Positions 1 to 11,839 of a DNA stretch of 64,000 nt are shown here, piece after piece. Below the pieces are notes generated by a model. That model was not told the origin of the DNA and ran no database searches. It saw only the letters and a list, made by a program, of their open reading frames with translations. This DNA comes from Cryptomeria japonica (lineage: Eukaryota; Streptophyta; Pinopsida; Cupressales; Cupressaceae). The stretch is from positions 503,092,442 through 503,156,441 of the forward strand of contig NC_081410.1 in the NCBI RefSeq assembly GCF_030272615.1. Direction: 5' to 3'. Position 1 is the first letter of the stretch, and every line of letters starts with the position of its first letter. The translations under genes were made by a program, and so were the position numbers.

Positions 1-433
1 TGTGTCTGATTGACAAATTGTTTGAAGCATTAGAAAGGTCACAAAGTGCTCTATCGCTTTGTAAACCTCTATGATATTTATGACCACTTTTGAGATGTTT
101 CAAAGAGTCTAAAGTCCCCAAAATTAAGTTTAAACATTTATTCACACCCCTCTAAAATGGACACTTGAATATCTTCAAAACTAGCTATGATCTTGTGATG
201 AAACTTTATCAACATGTTTATCTAACCAACCAGAAGCTTCTGGGAGAATTTCACAACATTTCATGTTTAAATGAAAACTTACTATAAATAGTAACCTCAT
301 GTAAATGCTAGGCTGAGACACCATTTTCCCAACACATATGTCTTAGGGGAGTCCATAAGTTGTCTAAGATACATGGAATGTTGTAAACTATATTCTCTCA
401 TTCCTTTGTCCATGACCTTATACTTGATCTTGC
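1..433. other. AT-rich sequence, no gene seen
   Basis: I see no coding region, LTR end or repeat partner inside the window for this stretch. It precedes the part that aligns with the second LTR of CopA. It may be the outermost LTR edge of CopA or the DNA it landed in. Confidence 0.4.
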
Positions 434-1726
434 TGAGGGGGGGATAGTTTTCACCGCATCTGACAATTTAAGAACAACTTCATATCTGATCAATTGCAAC
501 AAGAACAAAGATACGTACAATAACAACAACAACATAACACCAAGATTTTGACATGGAAAACCTAGTTAAGGAAAAAACCATGGTGGAAACCTACCCACAA
601 TAAGATTATACTCTGTAGTCATATGTGAAAATATTACAATGGGGAATGCACATGCATTTAGGCACATTGCCTAGAGCTCACTACTCAAAACAATAAAGGG
701 AAACAACCCAAGGAAGGTTCATTGCCTTACAAATATCAGACAACAATATGGATTAGATGAACTGAAAGAATAGCATCTCCAAATGCCTGATGACAGTTCC
801 GATTAAGAACATTTGTCTGCTCTATAGCACTCTCTTCTCTACACCTCTCACCGGAAGATGAATTTGCTTGTTCACATATAAACCACTCTCTAATAATTTA
901 GACACAACACCGATATCCAAATTACGTGAATATGACACCTATTTATACATAGCATCAACCTTGACTACAAGGTCAGCTCAACCCTTAAGATCTAATTATA
1001 AAATTGCATCACACGATACATAGATCAACCATCAAACTAATGCAATGCCACGATGATGTAGCATGGACCCAAACAAATCCATGAACATGCAACACCACCA
1101 AAAAATATTGTCAAGATCATCCGCAACATGCTACACCACCAAAAATATCGCATAACATGATGAACATCATCGAACCCATAAGATCCTCAATAACATACAC
1201 AATGATCAATGCGGACCAACAAAACAAATAGGACACTATTAGGAAACACCAACAAGCATGTTAGAACCATCCACAATAGCTGCACCAACATGACTTAAAT
1301 AAATCTTTATCGATCAACACACTGATACTCTAGAACACTCAACAACAACAACTAGGACTAGAAAGATAACCATTTGAATTGAAGATACACATGAACATCC
1401 CAAACACTATCCCAAATCTGCAACTCAAGATATAATCATTCTGGAGCACAGTGGATCAAATACCAAAACAATGCAACACTAAACACTGAAAAACCAATCC
1501 TCATACCAAAATCCATAATTCAATCAAATAACCACATAGAATCATGAAACCAAGACTAAATCAACTAGAGATACTTCATTACTGAAATCACAAATTGACA
1601 CTATCACATCTGCAACATACCAACTAAAATAACCAAACCAACTCTTTGCAATACCAGAACATAGGAACACATGTATATGTTGATATTAATGACAAAAATA
1701 TATCCTAGAAACAACAATATCCAACA
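434..1726 (-). repeat. CopA 3' LTR
   Basis: The inner edge is set by CCAACA at 1721-1726 directly followed by the reverse-complement PPT. The body aligns with 7430-8450, for example the block around 536-600 with the motif GGAAAAACC (as its complement in LTR sense) and the block at 1482-1537. The outer edge is only approximate, because the terminal bases are not clearly conserved between the two LTRs. Full LTR length would be about 1.3 kb. Confidence 0.75.
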
Positions 1727-1748
1727 ATATCCCCCTTTGGCATTGATG
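1727..1748 (-). promoter_or_regulatory. CopA polypurine tract
   Basis: Minus strand reads GCCAAAGGGGGATATTGTTGG across the LTR junction with the G-rich core next to the LTR start. This is the plus-strand DNA priming site of LTR retrotransposons. A second near-identical tract lies at 1862-1880 and a weaker one near 1805. Confidence 0.8.
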
Positions 1749-2061
1749 GAAACATATGGATGTGAAAAATAATCAATGCAAAGAAATAGATCAACACTAG
1801 CAATATCCCCTTGAGATCATGCACACAAAGCTTGCAAGATAAGATAGTTTTTCCCATGCTTCTCTCCCCCTTTGGCATTAATGCAAAAAGGCTTTGAAAA
1901 CAAAACATCTTCCTCTAATAATATGCAAATAATGATTATCTCCCCAAACACAAATAACTAAACCACACACTAACTACTCCTGATAAGTTGTAACCCTTGC
2001 TCATCAATCTAGATATGAAGATAGACTATGAAGTCTACCAGATTGATGCATCTCAATGCAT

Positions 2062-3660
2062 CTAGTTCTCATGAAGAGGGGCAGAGACCCCTAACTTATC
2101 TCTCAAATATACAAATGTATCTATAGGAAAAGGCTTAGTAAAGATATCTGCAATCTGATCCTTTGTAGATACATACTCTAATTTGACTTCTTTCTCACTG
2201 ACTTTCTCCCTCAAGAACTGATACTTGATTGATATATGCCTTGTTTTAGAATGCAGTACCAGATTCTTGTAAATATTAATAGCACTTGAATTATCACAAT
2301 ACATAACAATAGGCTCATCATAAATAACTCTAATGCCCTTCAACATTTGCTTCATCGAAACTACCTGAGTATAGTTGCTAGCAACAACAATGTATTCAAC
2401 TTTTGCAGTATATAGAGAAATAGCATATCTTGCTTCTTACTTTCTTAAGGGACCAACCTCTTTCCCAAAAAGAATGCACCGATGGAGGTACTCTTCTATT
2501 TATCAACATCACCTGCCCAATCAGCATCAGTATAAGCACATAGCATGAAATCATCATTCTTCGGATACCACAAACGATAGTCAACTGTCCCCTTCAAGTA
2601 TATGAAAATCCTCTTCATAGTAGTAACATGACTTTCTTTAGGATCAACTTGAAATATTGCACAAAGACAAACAACATGCATAATATCTGGTCTAGTCTGA
2701 TTCAAGTATTGTATTCCACCAACCATAGATTTATACAAGGTTTGATTAACTTTCAAATATTCATCATACTTAGACAAATTACATCCAGTCACCATTGTTG
2801 TTCCAATAGGATTGGAGTTATCTAACCCAAACTTCTTCAACAATTCCTTCACATACTTAGATTTAAAAATGAAAATGCCTTTATCATTCTGTGTAATCTG
2901 TAATCCTAAAAAATAATTTCATCTTACCTATCATAGACACCTCAAACGCTTTTTGCATATCATCAACACACCTCATAGTCAAATCATCATCTCCTCCAAA
3001 AATAATGTCATGAACACAAATTTCAACAATCAAAATGTTATCATTATCAACCTTAAAGTATAAATTACTATCAACAGTACCTTAACAGAACCCCAACTTC
3101 ATCAAATACCTGTCCAATCTAGAATACCAAGGTCTAGGGGCTTGTTTAAGTCCATACAATGATTTCCTCAATCCGCATGCCATGTCTCCTTCATCTAATA
3201 ATGAAAACCCATCTGGTTGCTCAATGTAGACTTCCTCTTCCAAATCACCATTCAAAAAGGTTGACTTCACATTTATCTGATATATGTTGAAATTATTATA
3301 AGCAACATATGCAAGAAGTAATCTAACAACTTCAATTCTAGCTACCAGAGCAAAAGTCTCCTCATAATCAATTCCTTCCATTTGTGAGAATCATTTACAT
3401 ACCAATCTTGCTTTGTTTCTGGTCACTTCACCAACTTCATTCAATTTATTTCAGAATACCCATTTTGCACCAATCACATTCTTGTCTTCCAGTCTCGGAA
3501 CAAGTTCCCATGTATTGTTCTCAATTTGATTCAACTCTTCTCCCGTAACGTTTATCCAGTTTTCATCTTTACAAGCTTTAACAACATCTTTAGGTTCAAT
3601 CTTGGAAATCAAACATATCTCTTCAGTAGCAACCCATCTCCTAGTCATCACACCTTTATT
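2062..3660 (-). pseudogene. pol: CopA pol: reverse transcriptase and RNase H
   Basis: The broken minus-strand frame reads as copia RT followed by RNase H. RNase H is clear at 2062-2355 with YCDNSSAINIYKN, HSKTRHI and DIFTKPFP motifs. The RT begins around 3651 with NTWELVPR and continues through the FLNGDLEEEVYIEQPDGF block near 3200-3280. At about 3011-3022, where copia RTs have YVDD, the sequence reads CVHD, so one catalytic Asp is His. Stops and frameshifts separate at least four fragments. The RNase H stop lies about 310 bp before the PPT, so no extra gene is present between pol and the LTR. Confidence 0.85.
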
Positions 3661-3879
3661 TTTATCACCAATAATCTAATATTTTGAATGATATAATCTC
3701 ACATACTTCAGAGTCTTCTGATTATTTTGATTCACAAGTTCTTGAACTTCTTTACTAGTAGTAGCAATATCTAGATTAATTGTCTCTACCAAATCATTCC
3801 GCTTTAGGCTCTTAGTATGCACTTGTTTTGAAATAATATCCCGATCATCAAACTCAAACTCATATCTGCATGCTCTAAT

Positions 3880-5285
3880 CTACTTTCCATGACATTCATC
3901 AACCTTCATAGTTGCACTTTCCACTATCTTTCTCAACCTCTCATTGTAACGCCGATAGTCCTTTCTCTTAGTAGAATAACCCAAGAATATTCCTTCATCA
4001 CATCTTGCATCAAAATTTCCTATATCCTCATCTCTTTTGATATAACATTTGCTTCCCAAAATTTTAAAATATCTAAATGTAGGAACATGACCAAACCATA
4101 ACTCATAAGGAGTCTTACCAAAATTACGTTTTATATGCACCCGGTTGAATGCGTATACAGTAGTGATAAAAAATTCTCTCCAAAATGTCTTCAGAACATC
4201 CCCTTCAATCAACATAGTCCTATCAACATCCAAAATAGTTATGTTTTTCCTTTCAACAACTCCATTGTGCTGAGGGGTTCTAGGGGTAGATAATTGTCTT
4301 CTAATTCTATGTTTTTCACAAAATGAATCAAACTCATCAGATGTGAATTCTCCTCCTTTGTCAGATCTTAGACATTTCAACTTCAATCTTGTCTTTGTCT
4401 CCACCTTAGCTTTGAATATCTTGAAATTCTCTAGTGCTTCTGATTTTTCCCTTAGAAAAGTAACCCATATCATTCTAGAATAGTCATCAATCAACAACAT
4501 GAAATATTTGTTACCCTGCACACTATGCACAAGATCTAATAATCCATTAGAAGTATACTTATTACTCTTGAATGAAATTCTTGTTTGCTTTCCCAATTGA
4601 TATTCTTTACATACCAGATTAGAAGGTTTCACAATCATAGGAAAATCTCTAACACCTTGAGTAGAACTTATCTTAATCATGTATTCAAAATTAACATGAC
4701 ACATCCTTCTATGCCACAACCAAATTTCATCTATCTGAGAAATCAAACAACTTTTCTCAGCACCATTCAAATAAAAGATATTACCTTTACTCTTAGTTCT
4801 TGATCCAATCTCTATACGAGAGGCATTCATAAACTTGCATTTACCATTCTTGAATTGCAAATCATATCCCTTATCAACCATCTATCTAGGACTCAAAGAT
4901 TATGCTTCAAACCTTTCACATATAAGATATCAGTATTATGCTTACCATCAAGAGAAATAGAGCCTCTACCATGAATTACAAAAACTTTATTATCATCTCC
5001 AAATCTTACTATACCACCATCATACTTCTCCATATTCACAAATTTACTTTTATCACCTATCATATGATGTGAACAACCATTGTCAATTACCCATTCATCT
5101 TTCTATTCAATCTTAGAAACCAAAGATTTCTCCTCAACAATGCAACTTGTAAAATCCACTGGTACCAGATTGTCTTCCTTGATAGCAATAAATACAAATT
5201 CATCTTCTAAATTCCCATTCTCAGACCCTTAATTTGTCACACCTTCATCAACAACATAATAACATTTCTTCTGGTATTTGTAGTT
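3880..5285 (-). pseudogene. pol: CopA pol: integrase and protease remnant
   Basis: A 333-codon open stretch (3880-4881) is a copia integrase. It has the His-His-Cys zinc part (WHRRMCH, then LVCKEYQLGK, where the second Cys is Tyr), the catalytic Asp in IDDYSR, RSDKGGEF, and the catalytic Glu in PQHNGVVERKN, followed by NRV, KTPYELW and FLGYS. Upstream, 4882-5285 is the decayed protease stretch, including DNGCSHH-like remnants near 5070-5095. Many stops fall where Gln or Trp is expected. Confidence 0.85.
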
Positions 5286-7303
5286 CTAGTTAGGATTATA
5301 GGGCTTGTCATACTTGTCATGCTTCTCATATCTATCATGCTTATCAAATTTATCATTCTTATCAAACTTTGACATTATTTCAGGACACCTAGAAGAAAAA
5401 TGTCCTATCTTATTACAAAAGAAACATTTCAAAGGTAACTTTCCATCATACTTACCATCTCCCTTAGGCAATATCCAAGTAATAAGTGCTTCAAGCTCTT
5501 CCAACTCTCTTTCTTGTTCTTCCATCTCTCCATTTCTCTTTCATATATAGAAACCCTAGATGAGCTATTTCCCATATCATACTTTTGCTTCATGCATATA
5601 GAGGCCTTAAATGCAGTCTCAGATTTACCATGTGATTCTCCAAATTCACTCAACTCAAAACCAACAAGTTTACCAACTAGCATGTCTCTTATCAGAGTGG
5701 TCACAGTCTGGATCACATCAATAGAAGCAACTTTAGGGTTGTAAGAAGGAGGCATGGATCTCATCACTTTAGCAACAATCTCATCTTCTTCAAGAGTTCC
5801 ACTAGCACATATGATGTTTAGGATAAGTTTATTCACTTTAGCCATAAAGGATGATATTTTCTCATCTTCTCCCATCTTCAACATCTCATACTTTCCTTTC
5901 AAACTCTACAGTTTAGAAACTTTTACATGTTTATCTCCTTCATACAAGGTCTCTAACGTTTCCCATATCTCATGTGCAGTTGGCAATCCCTTCAAATTAT
6001 TCATCTCTAAATCAATTAAGGCACTTAGTAATTCTTCTTTAGCTCTTATGTTATGTTCAACATCCTTGATCTCACTTGCAATAACCGGACCATTCTGAGG
6101 AACATTGTAGGTATTCTTTGTAATCTTCCAATAATCATCTCCAATACACTTCAAGTGATACTCCATCTAGTCCTTCCATACAAAGTAATGTAGGTCCCAG
6201 AGACAACTGAGAGGGGGGGGGGGGGGGGGTGAGTCAGTTGTCTAATAAATTCAAACCAAAAACTTATTAACCAACTTAAAGCTTAATACCGGTAAATCAG
6301 TTAAGTATGTCGGTAGACAGTGTTAATAGTAAATTGCTATATTGGTAAGAATTAATGCATGAAACATAAGCACAAATTCATCCACAACACATGACACCAA
6401 TATTTGTACGTGGAAACCCTGTAAGGGAAAAACCACGATGGGAAACCTTACCCACAATCAGATGATACTACTGTAGATAGTAAGTGTACAAGAGGGGTCT
6501 GCACATGCAGAAAGGCCAACAGCCTAGAGCTCGCTGCTCAATCACAAATGGGAGTCACACTGACTACAGTTGGATGGTTAAATCCAATAAGAATGTACTG
6601 CACAAAATTGCATCTTCATATGCTGAATTCAGTACCGGTATAATGCTGATATGCTTCCACAAAACCCTAACTTCACCTTCAAATGATGTCTTCGTGTATG
6701 CCTCTACTTTATCTTGCATATACTTTCACTTGAACCTTTTTTGCATTCCACACTTGATCTTACAAATAAGATCTTACATTTATACCATACCCTAAGACCA
6801 ATTTTAGTAGATCGGCTCTACAAAATATTACAATAAAAACATTTTACAAACAATACAATATCCGATGCAATAACCGATTGAACATGTCGGCTTAATGCAT
6901 TTACAACAATAATAAATCATCTCCATAGCGTGCCATGCTGATCTAGAAAAGATAAACCTACCGGTGTAACCCTAGATAACCTGGACCTATTTGCCAGTAA
7001 AAGAAAATATGCAAATAAGAATATACCAATGATTATTACTTCAAAATAATGTGTCCACATGATGTCTTCAACATTACCAAGTGTCTTCCATGTCATTGCA
7101 GGTATCGGTGAACATTATATCCTGTCGGTTAATCATATACCAGTAATTGTTGCACAGTTTACCATTTGCCGATGAATGTTGCTGGATCTCCAAAGTAGGT
7201 GTATTTAGTAGGTGTTGACATCAATGACAAAACCATACCAAAATACCAACATGTAATTGCTTCCATCAAATCTCAGACTCTCCTTGAAAACATAGGTTTC
7301 CAT
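5286..7303 (-). pseudogene. gag: CopA gag, split by a solo LTR
   Basis: The start is ATG at 7301-7303, about 40 bp after the PBS, opening with METYVFKESLRFDGSNY, a typical copia Gag N-terminus. After 17 codons the frame is cut by the solo LTR at 6189-7251 and resumes with WKD and MEYHLKCIGDDYW. The body 5429-5902 has the capsid-like stretch with MPPSYNP. The nucleocapsid knuckle CFFCNKIGHFSSRC is at about 5385-5430. Two frameshifts and several stops make it nonfunctional. Confidence 0.85.
6189..7251 (-). mobile_element. Solo LTR inside CopA gag
   Basis: It starts TGTAGG and ends CCAACA on the plus strand (TGTTGG...CTACA on the minus strand). Flanks are TTACT and TTACA on the minus strand, a 4/5 target-site duplication. 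The block at 6484-6660 matches the NAL-3 LTR (GGCCAACA, CCTAGAGCTC and following). It contains a 17-G run at 6213-6229 and about a dozen CCGGT or CCGAT-type sites. No interior remains, so it is a solo LTR formed by LTR-LTR recombination. The element it came from is of the NAL/CopA LTR type. Confidence 0.8.
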
Positions 7304-7345
7304 CTCAGATCTCCTCAAGCGATCAAGATTATTTCAAAGGATCTA

Positions 7346-7357
7346 GCTCTGATACCA
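7346..7357 (-). promoter_or_regulatory. CopA primer binding site
   Basis: Minus strand TGGTATCAGAGC, an exact match to the 12 bases complementary to the 3' end of plant initiator-Met tRNA. It lies two bases inside the 5' LTR edge at 7360. Confidence 0.9.
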
Positions 7358-7359
7358 AC

Positions 7360-8450
7360 TATTGGCAATAATAATGAAGGAAAACTAAGAGTGGGGGGTG
7401 AATCAGTTTTCACTAGATCTGACAATTTAAGGACAACTTCATATCTAATCAATTACAACACAAACAAAGATAAGCACAATAATAGTAACACACATAACAC
7501 CAAGATTTTGATGTGGAAAACCCAGTTTAGGGAAAAACCACAGTGGGAACCTACCCACAATAAGATGATACTCTACAATAGTATGTAAAAATATTACATT
7601 GGGGAATGCACATGCATTCAGGCACACTGCCTAGAGCTCACTTCTCAAAACAACAAAGGGAAACAACCCAAGGAAGGATCACTACATTACAAAGATTGGA
7701 CAACAATCTGGATTAGATGAATCTTAAATAATTGAATCTCCAAATGCTTGATGATAGTTCTGATTAAGCACATTTGTCTGCTCTACAACACTCTCTTCTC
7801 TACACTTCTCACCAAAAGATGAATTTGCTTGTTTGCACATACACCACTATCTGATAATGTAGACACAACCCTTAAGACCTAATTACATTATTAAATCACA
7901 TGATACATAGATCAACCATCAAACCAATACAATTCCATGATGACATAGCATGGACCCAAAACAAATCCATGAACATGCAACACCAATAGACATCTCACCA
8001 AGATCATCTGTAACATGCTACACCATTGAAAATGTTGCATAACATGAAGAACACCATCAAACCCATAATATCCTCAATAACATGCACAATGATCAATGTA
8101 GATTAGAAAAACAAATAGGACATGATTCAGAAACATTAACAAGCATGTTAGAACCATCTGCAATAGCTGCACCAACACCACTTAATCAAATCTCTGTCGA
8201 TCAACACGCTGATACTCAAGAAAAATCAATAGAAGCAACTAGGACTAGAAATATAACTTGTGGAGAACAAAATCATGAACCATATAAATTGAAGATGCAC
8301 ATGAACATCCCAAACACTCTCCCAAATCCCTAACTTAAGATACAATCATTCCAGAGCATAGTGGATAAAATACCAGAACACTGCAGCACTAAACATTGAA
8401 AAACCAATCCTCATACCAGAATCCATAACTTGATCAAGTAACCACATAAG
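7360..8450 (-). repeat. CopA 5' LTR, truncated
   Basis: Aligns with the 3' LTR up to AACCACATA at 8442-8450. There the similarity stops abruptly and NAL-1 coding sequence begins. About 190 bp of the LTR start are missing. The G tract GGGGGGTGAATCAG lies near 7393. Confidence 0.75.
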
Positions 8451-10301
8451 CTTAATATGCTTATACTCCTCAATAGTCGATAACCTCCTAGCATCTAAAT
8501 TATTATATGAATCTGTCGGTATTTGAGCCTCAATTTCAAGTAAAGCTTTCTTATATATGTCTAAATATAACAAAATTGATTCCTCAATCTCCTTTTGTTC
8601 TGTATCATCCATATCACCATAATAGTGCTATATGTTACTCAAAATACCATCCTTTGTGATCTAATCAATTAATTCAGCAACAGAAAGAGGAACAATAAAC
8701 TTTACAGTTTTACTAGATTCAAGAGGAATATCTAAATTTGACAACTTCTTCTTTTTACTGCTCCAGTTTCCTTTTCTCAGTAGGCTTCCTTTCCTTCAAA
8801 ATTCTCTTCTGAGTTGTTGGAGGAGTGACTGTGGATTTCTACAGCTTCCTTTCCTCCAGCTTCTTCCTTTGAATCCTCATATAGATCTTAGGAATCTTTA
8901 GGATTTCTTCCCCAGTCTTAGAACTAGATTCAACAGGAGCAATAAATGTTTTTGGTTTCTTCCTCTTAGATAAAACCTTACCAGTTCCTACTAATAGAGA
9001 AGAATCCTGAACAACTCTCGGAGGAGATGTCTCTACCAAACCAATGATTTGTTTGATTTCAAAGGACATGTTCTGGACAACCTATCCAACCTTCTTGATT
9101 TGTCCTTCCCTTTTCTTCTTGTCAAAATCAATCTTTACCTCAGTTTCCTTCTACTTAACTATGCCAAATGTTTTTTCCTTCTCATCAACTAGGGCATCTA
9201 TAAGCATCTTGGCATAAAGGTCCAGGATTTTTGCATCAACCTTATAGCCCATCTCAGTAACCCATATAGTCCTAGGTTGCATTGCCTCCATCAAAGTTTC
9301 ATCCTTTTTCACCATGAAGCATATGTCGGTAGAGTATTTATCAATAATATGCTTAGGCATCATTTCCCTCTTCTTCATAGCTTTCTGATATGCCTTGAAA
9401 TAACCCCACAAAATGGAGTCTTTGTCTTGTCCCAAGTTTCTCAATGCATCCTTGATTTGTTTACCTACTGGTATATCAAAGGCCCATTGCCTCTCACTAG
9501 ATCTTGATATCTCATTCAAAAAGAAAAGCATCAAACAGACAATGAGATTTCCATACTAGAATATACCTTTCTTATCTCCCTTAATCTCTCCCAAATTAGA
9601 AATGATCTCATCACACATCCATTGACAAAGATCATATTTATGATTTTCTTTCACCATCTTGTGTGCATAGAAAATACAGGAACTAGAAATAGAGTTCAAT
9701 CTATTTGATTGAGTTACATTGTATCCAATTACCATGCTTGCAAATTGAACAACTTTATCCCTGATAGTGCTAATCCACATTGATCAGTTGTTAGAGGTGG
9801 CACCAGTTAGCTTGTTCACCTCATTGTTCATAATTTTCCTCCTACCCAGTGTCTGTCTAACTTGGGGTAGATCAGTGATAGCATGAATTGCCTCCTTGGT
9901 GATTTTATAGCGCTGGTCAAGCCACATGAATTTGCCATGGACTCGGCTCAGCACATACTAAATCATCTCATCCTTGAACTCAAGCATCTCCAAAATGTCG
10001 GTGAAGCCTTGATCCTTTAGAATTTGAAATTATGGTTTAAGCAATCCATGCTTGTTCAACAAAGTAGATAGATACATTGGTTTAATTTCTGATGAACCCA
10101 AATCCTCTAGAGTGAAATGAATATATTCTCTCACATGTTCAACATAAAGAACTCCATCGGGAACCCTAGAAAATGTGTCGATAGAGTCATCGACCTTTGC
10201 AATTGGAGGGCATTGTTTGAATTCTAGACGTGGATGATCCTTAATATGCACCACAATAGGGACATCCACATCTATCGGAGTGGAGAAGATCTAGAAGCCA
10301 T
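8451..10301 (-). pseudogene. NAL-1 ORF2, unknown conserved protein, truncated
   Basis: I do not recognise the family. The likely start is ATG at 10299-10301 (MASRSS, like MASSSS in NAL-2), followed by a frameshift and DVPIVVHIKDHPRLEFK. Conserved stretches, in order: YIHFTLEDLGS; FMWLDQRYKITKEAI; LTGA; FASMVIGYNVTQSNRLN with SSSC; NLGEIKGDKKG; WAFDIPVGKQIKDA; FMVKKDETLMEAMQPRTIW with MGYKVD; a Lys/Pro-rich basic linker (SKRKKPK); then ELID and EIEESILLYLDIYKKAL. All recur in NAL-3 and most in NAL-2. No RT, integrase or protease signature is present. Stops are mostly TAG or TAA. The reading is lost at 8451, where the homologues continue for about 480 more codons. Confidence 0.7.
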
Positions 10302-10671
10302 TCCGATTTCAGAAAAACAACATGAAAACAAAGAAAATACCTCACAACCAAAGCTGGTGAAAACCTTTGATAAATCAGCACAGAGAATACTGGAAAATTA
10401 TCTTAATCAACTTGATTGCCTTAAACTCACTCTGCTTTGCTATGAGTGTTGTGTGATTAGAAATGAAGCAATTTATCCCTTTTAATCTGTGAAACCCTAA
10501 TCTCCCATTGACATTATTGTATCCCGACATATGATACCGGATATAAAATCCATTATCCCACCACTGGTGAATCTCCAAACTGTCTTCACCAAGATCTAAA
10601 ACAAGCTTTTAGACCACTATCGGGGGAAATGCAGATCTGACATTAATTTTCCTCCCCCTAAGGCTAAGGCC
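10302..10671 (-). promoter_or_regulatory. NAL-1 spacer with promoter-like motifs
   Basis: Between ORF1 and ORF2. It holds a purine tract AGGGGGAGGAAAA (10648-10663 as complement), a telobox-like AGGGTTT (complement of AAACCCTAAT at 10492-10501) and a TATA-like TTAAAAGGG (complement at 10477-10486), about 180 nt before the ORF2 ATG. NAL-2 has the same two motifs with the same 15-bp offset. Promoter activity is inference. Confidence 0.4.
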
Positions 10672-11771
10672 TTAGTTATCGGATAAGTTTCCTACCGATA
10701 CAAGAACATTCTTCTCTATTGGTTGGGTAACCAAAGAATTTACCTCTACCAATTGATCTTCAAACTTCCTAATCCATTATTTAGCATGATCCTCTCGAAT
10801 CTCATCAAACTTTTCTTTCCTTTCTCATTTGATGTATCATTCCCTTCCGGTGTATTCTTGCTTCTGCAATATTGGCAATATGTATGCATAGAAAGTAACA
10901 TTGTTCTTGAGAATTGCCTTGTTGAGTCCTTGACCATTCTTCAACCTACATTGATTAGCCATATGTCCAAACTTTCCACTTGCATGACATCTCACATTCA
11001 TTCTATACTCTTTTGTCTTATGACCATACTTATTACACTTTGAACACTGACCGAGAACAACATTATTATTCTGATTTGCTCTATGACCAAACTTATTGAA
11101 AACAAATCATCTACCATTAAATCTATGTGCATTGGGTTTCCTTATCGATGATTTTTGATTCCGATTGTCTAGTGGATTCCCTTGATTTGTAGTACCATAG
11201 ATTTCTCCATGCTCAAATCCAAGAACTCTAGTGTCTCCAGTGTCTCTTTGATCCTTCAATAATTCATCAAGCCTTGCAGAAATGACCTTGAAATTTTGTT
11301 TGTATTCATTTGTAGCATCCAAATCACTTCTCAGGATTGACATTATTCCTTCCAACTCTTGCTCACTATTCTGTGATTTCACCAACTCAGCTCTCAACAC
11401 ATCATTCTCATGTGCCAACCTAATGCATTCCTCAAATCTGTCTTTCAGAGATATAAAATATTTTCTTCATTCTTCTACCAGTCTTCAATCTCCTTGGACA
11501 TCCTCATAGTCATAGCTTTCATTTCATTCTTCATGACATTATTCTCCCGACTCATCTTTTGACATACTTCCTTAAGGGTATTCTTCTCTTCATCATCCAA
11601 ATTTTGTAAAAGTTCCTTCCTTTTAGCTTGAGTAGATGATAACCTCTCCTACAGGGTAAGAATTAATTCCTTTTCATAATTTAACTCATCTTGCAGCTTC
11701 AAGTTCTTCAACCTTTCAGCATCATAGTCCTCAAGTGCTACTTCAAGTTCCTTCTATAAACTCATCTCCAT
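10672..11771 (-). pseudogene. NAL-1 ORF1: Gag-like coiled-coil, CCHC protein
   Basis: Starts at ATG 11771 (MEMSL, aligned with MDSGF in NAL-2 and MESLR in NAL-3) about 55 bp after the PBS. The first two thirds form a Glu/Lys/Leu-rich coiled coil with ALEDYDAE, RKELL and ANEYK-like motifs. Then come SARLDELLKDQR and LGFEHGE. Four zinc knuckles follow, most damaged: FVFNKFGHRANQ, CSKCNKYGHKTKEY, CHASGKFGHMANQC and a fourth hardly readable. The stop after SDN matches the end in NAL-2 and NAL-3. The coiled coil, LGFE and knuckle order recalls the C-terminal part of Sirevirus-type Gag. No capsid-like N-terminal half is present. Confidence 0.65.
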
Positions 11772-11825
11772 GGATTCTGGATTTAGGATCTTCCTCAAGC
11801 TGTTAAGCTTATTCTGAGGCACAAG

Positions 11826-11837
11826 TCTCTCACACCA
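11826..11837 (-). promoter_or_regulatory. NAL-1 primer binding site, degenerate
   Basis: Minus strand TGGTGTGAGAGA matches 9 of 12 bases of the initiator-Met PBS and sits at the same place, next to the LTR end, as the better preserved sites of the sister elements. Confidence 0.6.
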
Positions 11838-11839
11838 AT

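Larger units (their letters stand above)
434..8450 (-). mobile_element. CopA: degenerate Ty1/copia LTR retrotransposon
   Basis: Read on the minus strand this is 5' LTR (truncated), initiator-Met PBS, gag, protease/integrase, reverse transcriptase, RNase H, PPT, 3' LTR. The integrase-before-RT order is that of Ty1/copia. Both LTRs share a long block (about 470-1537 against 7430-8450). A solo LTR sits inside gag (6189-7251). The element is dead: gag and pol carry many stops and frameshifts, and the RT catalytic motif is changed. Several PPT-like tracts before the 3' LTR recall Sireviruses, but the lineage within copia is uncertain. It is the only element here that combines pol with the LTR type used by the NAL elements. 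Confidence 0.85.

Noticed and set aside
8082-8333. 83-codon plus-strand ORF
   Set aside because: It lies in the CopA 5' LTR and is antisense; the same place in the 3' LTR is not open.
10234-10485. Plus-strand ORF of 83 codons across the NAL-1 ORF2 start
   Set aside because: Antisense to the better supported minus-strand gene and not conserved in NAL-2 or NAL-3.
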